NCBI GenBank assembly: GCA_947585525.1
Contig: CANPXA010000089.1
Location: 1-7,153, forward strand
DNA: 7,153 nt
Source: an uncultured Akkermansia sp.
GTDB lineage: Bacteria > Verrucomicrobiota > Verrucomicrobiia > Verrucomicrobiales > Akkermansiaceae
Direction of reading: 5' to 3'
This document shows, piece by piece, positions 5,755-7,153 of this stretch. Numbering within the stretch: the stretch's first letter is position 1; every line of letters starts with the position of its first letter. Position numbers and translations under genes: made by a program. The notes under the pieces were generated by a model that was given only the letters and a program-made list of their open reading frames with translations, searched no databases and was not told the origin of the DNA.

Positions 5755-5837
5755 GCACCTTACGCAGCGGCAGCGAGATTTTCGTTTTCCCCTCGCCCGC
5801 TGAGTGAGTGTTCCCCCTTTCCTCTGTCACCTAGCTT
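5755..5837. other. secY leader, no recognisable promoter
   Basis: These 83 bases between the hairpin and the secY ATG contain a tandem GCAGCG pair and then a C/T-rich stretch. I see no pair of -35 and -10 boxes at normal spacing and no Shine-Dalgarno sequence. The simplest reading is that secY is transcribed through the hairpin from the rplX promoter. Confidence 0.5.
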
Positions 5838-7153
5838 ATGATAGCCGCCTTTGCCAACACCATGAAGGTTCCGGAGCTTCGGAGCCGCATCCTCTTCACC
5901 CTAGCCATGATCGTCGTGGTGCGTCTGGGGGTGCATCTTCCCCTTCCCGGGGTGGATGTGCACGCCCTCACCACTTACCTGCAGGAGCAGGCGTCAGAAG
6001 GAGGGGGGCTTTTCGGTGCCTTGGGCGCTATCCTCACGATCTTCTCGGGTGGCGGCTTGCAACAGTGCGGTATTTTTGCGTTGGGCATCATGCCATACAT
6101 TTCGGCCTCCATCATGACCCAGCTGATGGGAGCCGTTCTACCCTCCTGGCAGAAGATGCTGCGCGAAGAGGGAGGGCGGCAGAAGATGACCCGGTACACG
6201 CGCATACTCGCCATCATCATCGCCATCGTCCAGGGGTTCCTGCTCACGCGTACCTTGGAGAATCCTTCTTCCATCGGGCTTGACATCAACAATCTCGTGA
6301 TGCACCCCGGCTGGATCTTCACCATCACCACCATCTTTATCATCGTCACCGGCACCATGTTCCTCATGTGGATCGGTGACCAGATCACCGAGCGCGGAGT
6401 CGGAAACGGGATCTCGCTCATCATCTCGGTGAACATCATCTCGGCTCTACCGGGCGCCTTCTCCCTCGCCTGGAAGACCTTCGTCATGCGCGACGGCACG
6501 GAAATCAATCCTCTGGGATCCCTCGCTCTCGTCGCACTCATCCTCTTCATGATCATCGTCGTGGCGCTCGTCGTCACCGTCAGCCAAGCTCAGCGCCGCA
6601 TCCCCGTGCAGGCCGCCAAACGTGTCGTTGGGCACGGTAAAATGACTCAGGGGGGTACAACCTATCTTCCGCTCAAGCTGAACTACTCCGGCGTGATGCC
6701 CGTCATCTTTGCCACGGCCATCCTCGCTCTCCCCGGTATGTTGGCTCAACAACTCTTTCCCGGAGACACCTTTGTAGGCAGCATCGTCTCCGCCGTGCTT
6801 TCACCGACGGATATTTGGTACTACCTCATTTCCTCATTCATGATCTTCTTCTTCTCTTTCTTCTGGGTTGCGACCATGTTCCAGCCCCAGCAGATTTCGG
6901 AAGATCTCAAACGCTCCGGCGGTTACATCCCGGGTGTGCGTCCCGGACCTCCCACGGCCACTTTCCTGGATCAAACGATGACCCGGCTCACATTTGCGGG
7001 GTCACTCTTCCTCACATTGATCTACTTCCTGCCCAGTCTTCTTTCTGTCTTTGGCTCCCTGCCCCACATCGTCACACAATTTTTCGGTGGTACTTCCCTG
7101 CTCATTTTAGTGGGCGTGCTGCTCGACATGATGCGCCAAGTGGAAGCCACCCT
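5838..7153 (+). CDS. secY: Preprotein translocase channel subunit SecY, partial at 3' end
   Basis: SecY is the ten-helix protein-conducting channel of the inner membrane and works with SecE, SecG, SecA and ribosomes. I read 438 codons from the ATG at 5838 with no stop; E. coli SecY has 443, so probably only the last 30 or so residues are missing. The start MIAAFANTMKVPELRSRILF matches the usual SecY N-terminus. TM1 is about 18-38 and the plug region about 67-83. The SecY signature spans 78-97, GIFALGIMPYISASIMTQLM. The cytoplasmic loop QAQRRIPVQAAKR (250-262) and the loop ending GGYIPGVRPG (361-370) form the SecA/ribosome contact sites. LLDMMRQVEA near the edge is the conserved last-helix end. 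The 128-base gap from rplO is far longer than the other gaps and holds a hairpin. Confidence 0.98.
   Translation, partial: MIAAFANTMKVPELRSRILFTLAMIVVVRLGVHLPLPGVDVHALTTYLQEQASEGGGLFGALGAILTIFSGGGLQQCGIFALGIMPYISASIMTQLMGAVLPSWQKMLREEGGRQKMTRYTRILAIIIAIVQGFLLTRTLENPSSIGLDINNLVMHPGWIFTITTIFIIVTGTMFLMWIGDQITERGVGNGISLIISVNIISALPGAFSLAWKTFVMRDGTEINPLGSLALVALILFMIIVVALVVTVSQAQRRIPVQAAKRVVGHGKMTQGGTTYLPLKLNYSGVMPVIFATAILALPGMLAQQLFPGDTFVGSIVSAVLSPTDIWYYLISSFMIFFFSFFWVATMFQPQQISEDLKRSGGYIPGVRPGPPTATFLDQTMTRLTFAGSLFLTLIYFLPSLLSVFGSLPHIVTQFFGGTSLLILVGVLLDMMRQVEAT

Noticed and set aside
5804..6577. Open frames overlapping secY on + (5804-6283) and - (6577-5975)
   Set aside because: secY is open over the whole region with strong family motifs. 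The 200-residue - strand frame is Met- and Ser-rich, as expected for the complement of hydrophobic helix codons.

Overview
This window is a core-genome locus: the 3'-proximal half of a bacterial ribosomal-protein supercluster (the E. coli spc-operon segment) on the + strand, with a divergent tail-specific protease gene on the - strand. I see no mobile element, CRISPR array, tRNA or rRNA. Base composition is moderately GC-rich (by eye mid-50s percent). Three traits together suggest the Planctomycetota-Verrucomicrobiota-Chlamydiota group, most likely a verrucomicrobium: rpsN is absent between rplE and rpsH, rpmD is absent between rpsE and rplO, and start codons lack Shine-Dalgarno sequences. This is inference; no rRNA is present to confirm it.

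Layout. Positions 1-1886 (- strand) hold most of a Prc/CtpA-type periplasmic serine protease whose 3' end lies outside the window. Positions 1887-2252 are a 366-base divergent regulatory region. It holds a candidate protease promoter with a T6-G-A6 tract behind it, a tandem heptamer repeat, a very purine-rich stretch with a 10-base direct repeat, a good candidate promoter for the ribosomal operon, and a perfect 11-bp hairpin at the predicted 5' end of that mRNA. Positions 2253-5709 carry rplX, rplE, rpsH, rplF, rplR, rpsE and rplO with gaps of 13-57 bases. A strong hairpin lies at 5716-5754 in the 128-base rplO-secY gap, and secY runs from 5838 off the right edge.

How the genes work together. 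L24, L5, L6, L18, L15, S8 and S5 are primary or early assembly proteins of the two ribosomal subunits. SecY is the membrane channel that receives ribosome-delivered and SecA-driven proteins, and its place at the end of the operon is ancient and widely conserved. The exported protease across the promoter region is a substrate of the Sec pathway, but its adjacency is probably positional and not functional.

The most unusual points are that the operon starts at rplX with its own promoter instead of continuing from rplN, that all nine starts lack a Shine-Dalgarno sequence, that S5 carries an N-terminal extension of about 88 residues with segregated charge, that L24 is short, and that two strong hairpins sit at regulatory positions. 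I found no evidence of a novel defence, mobile or biosynthetic system.
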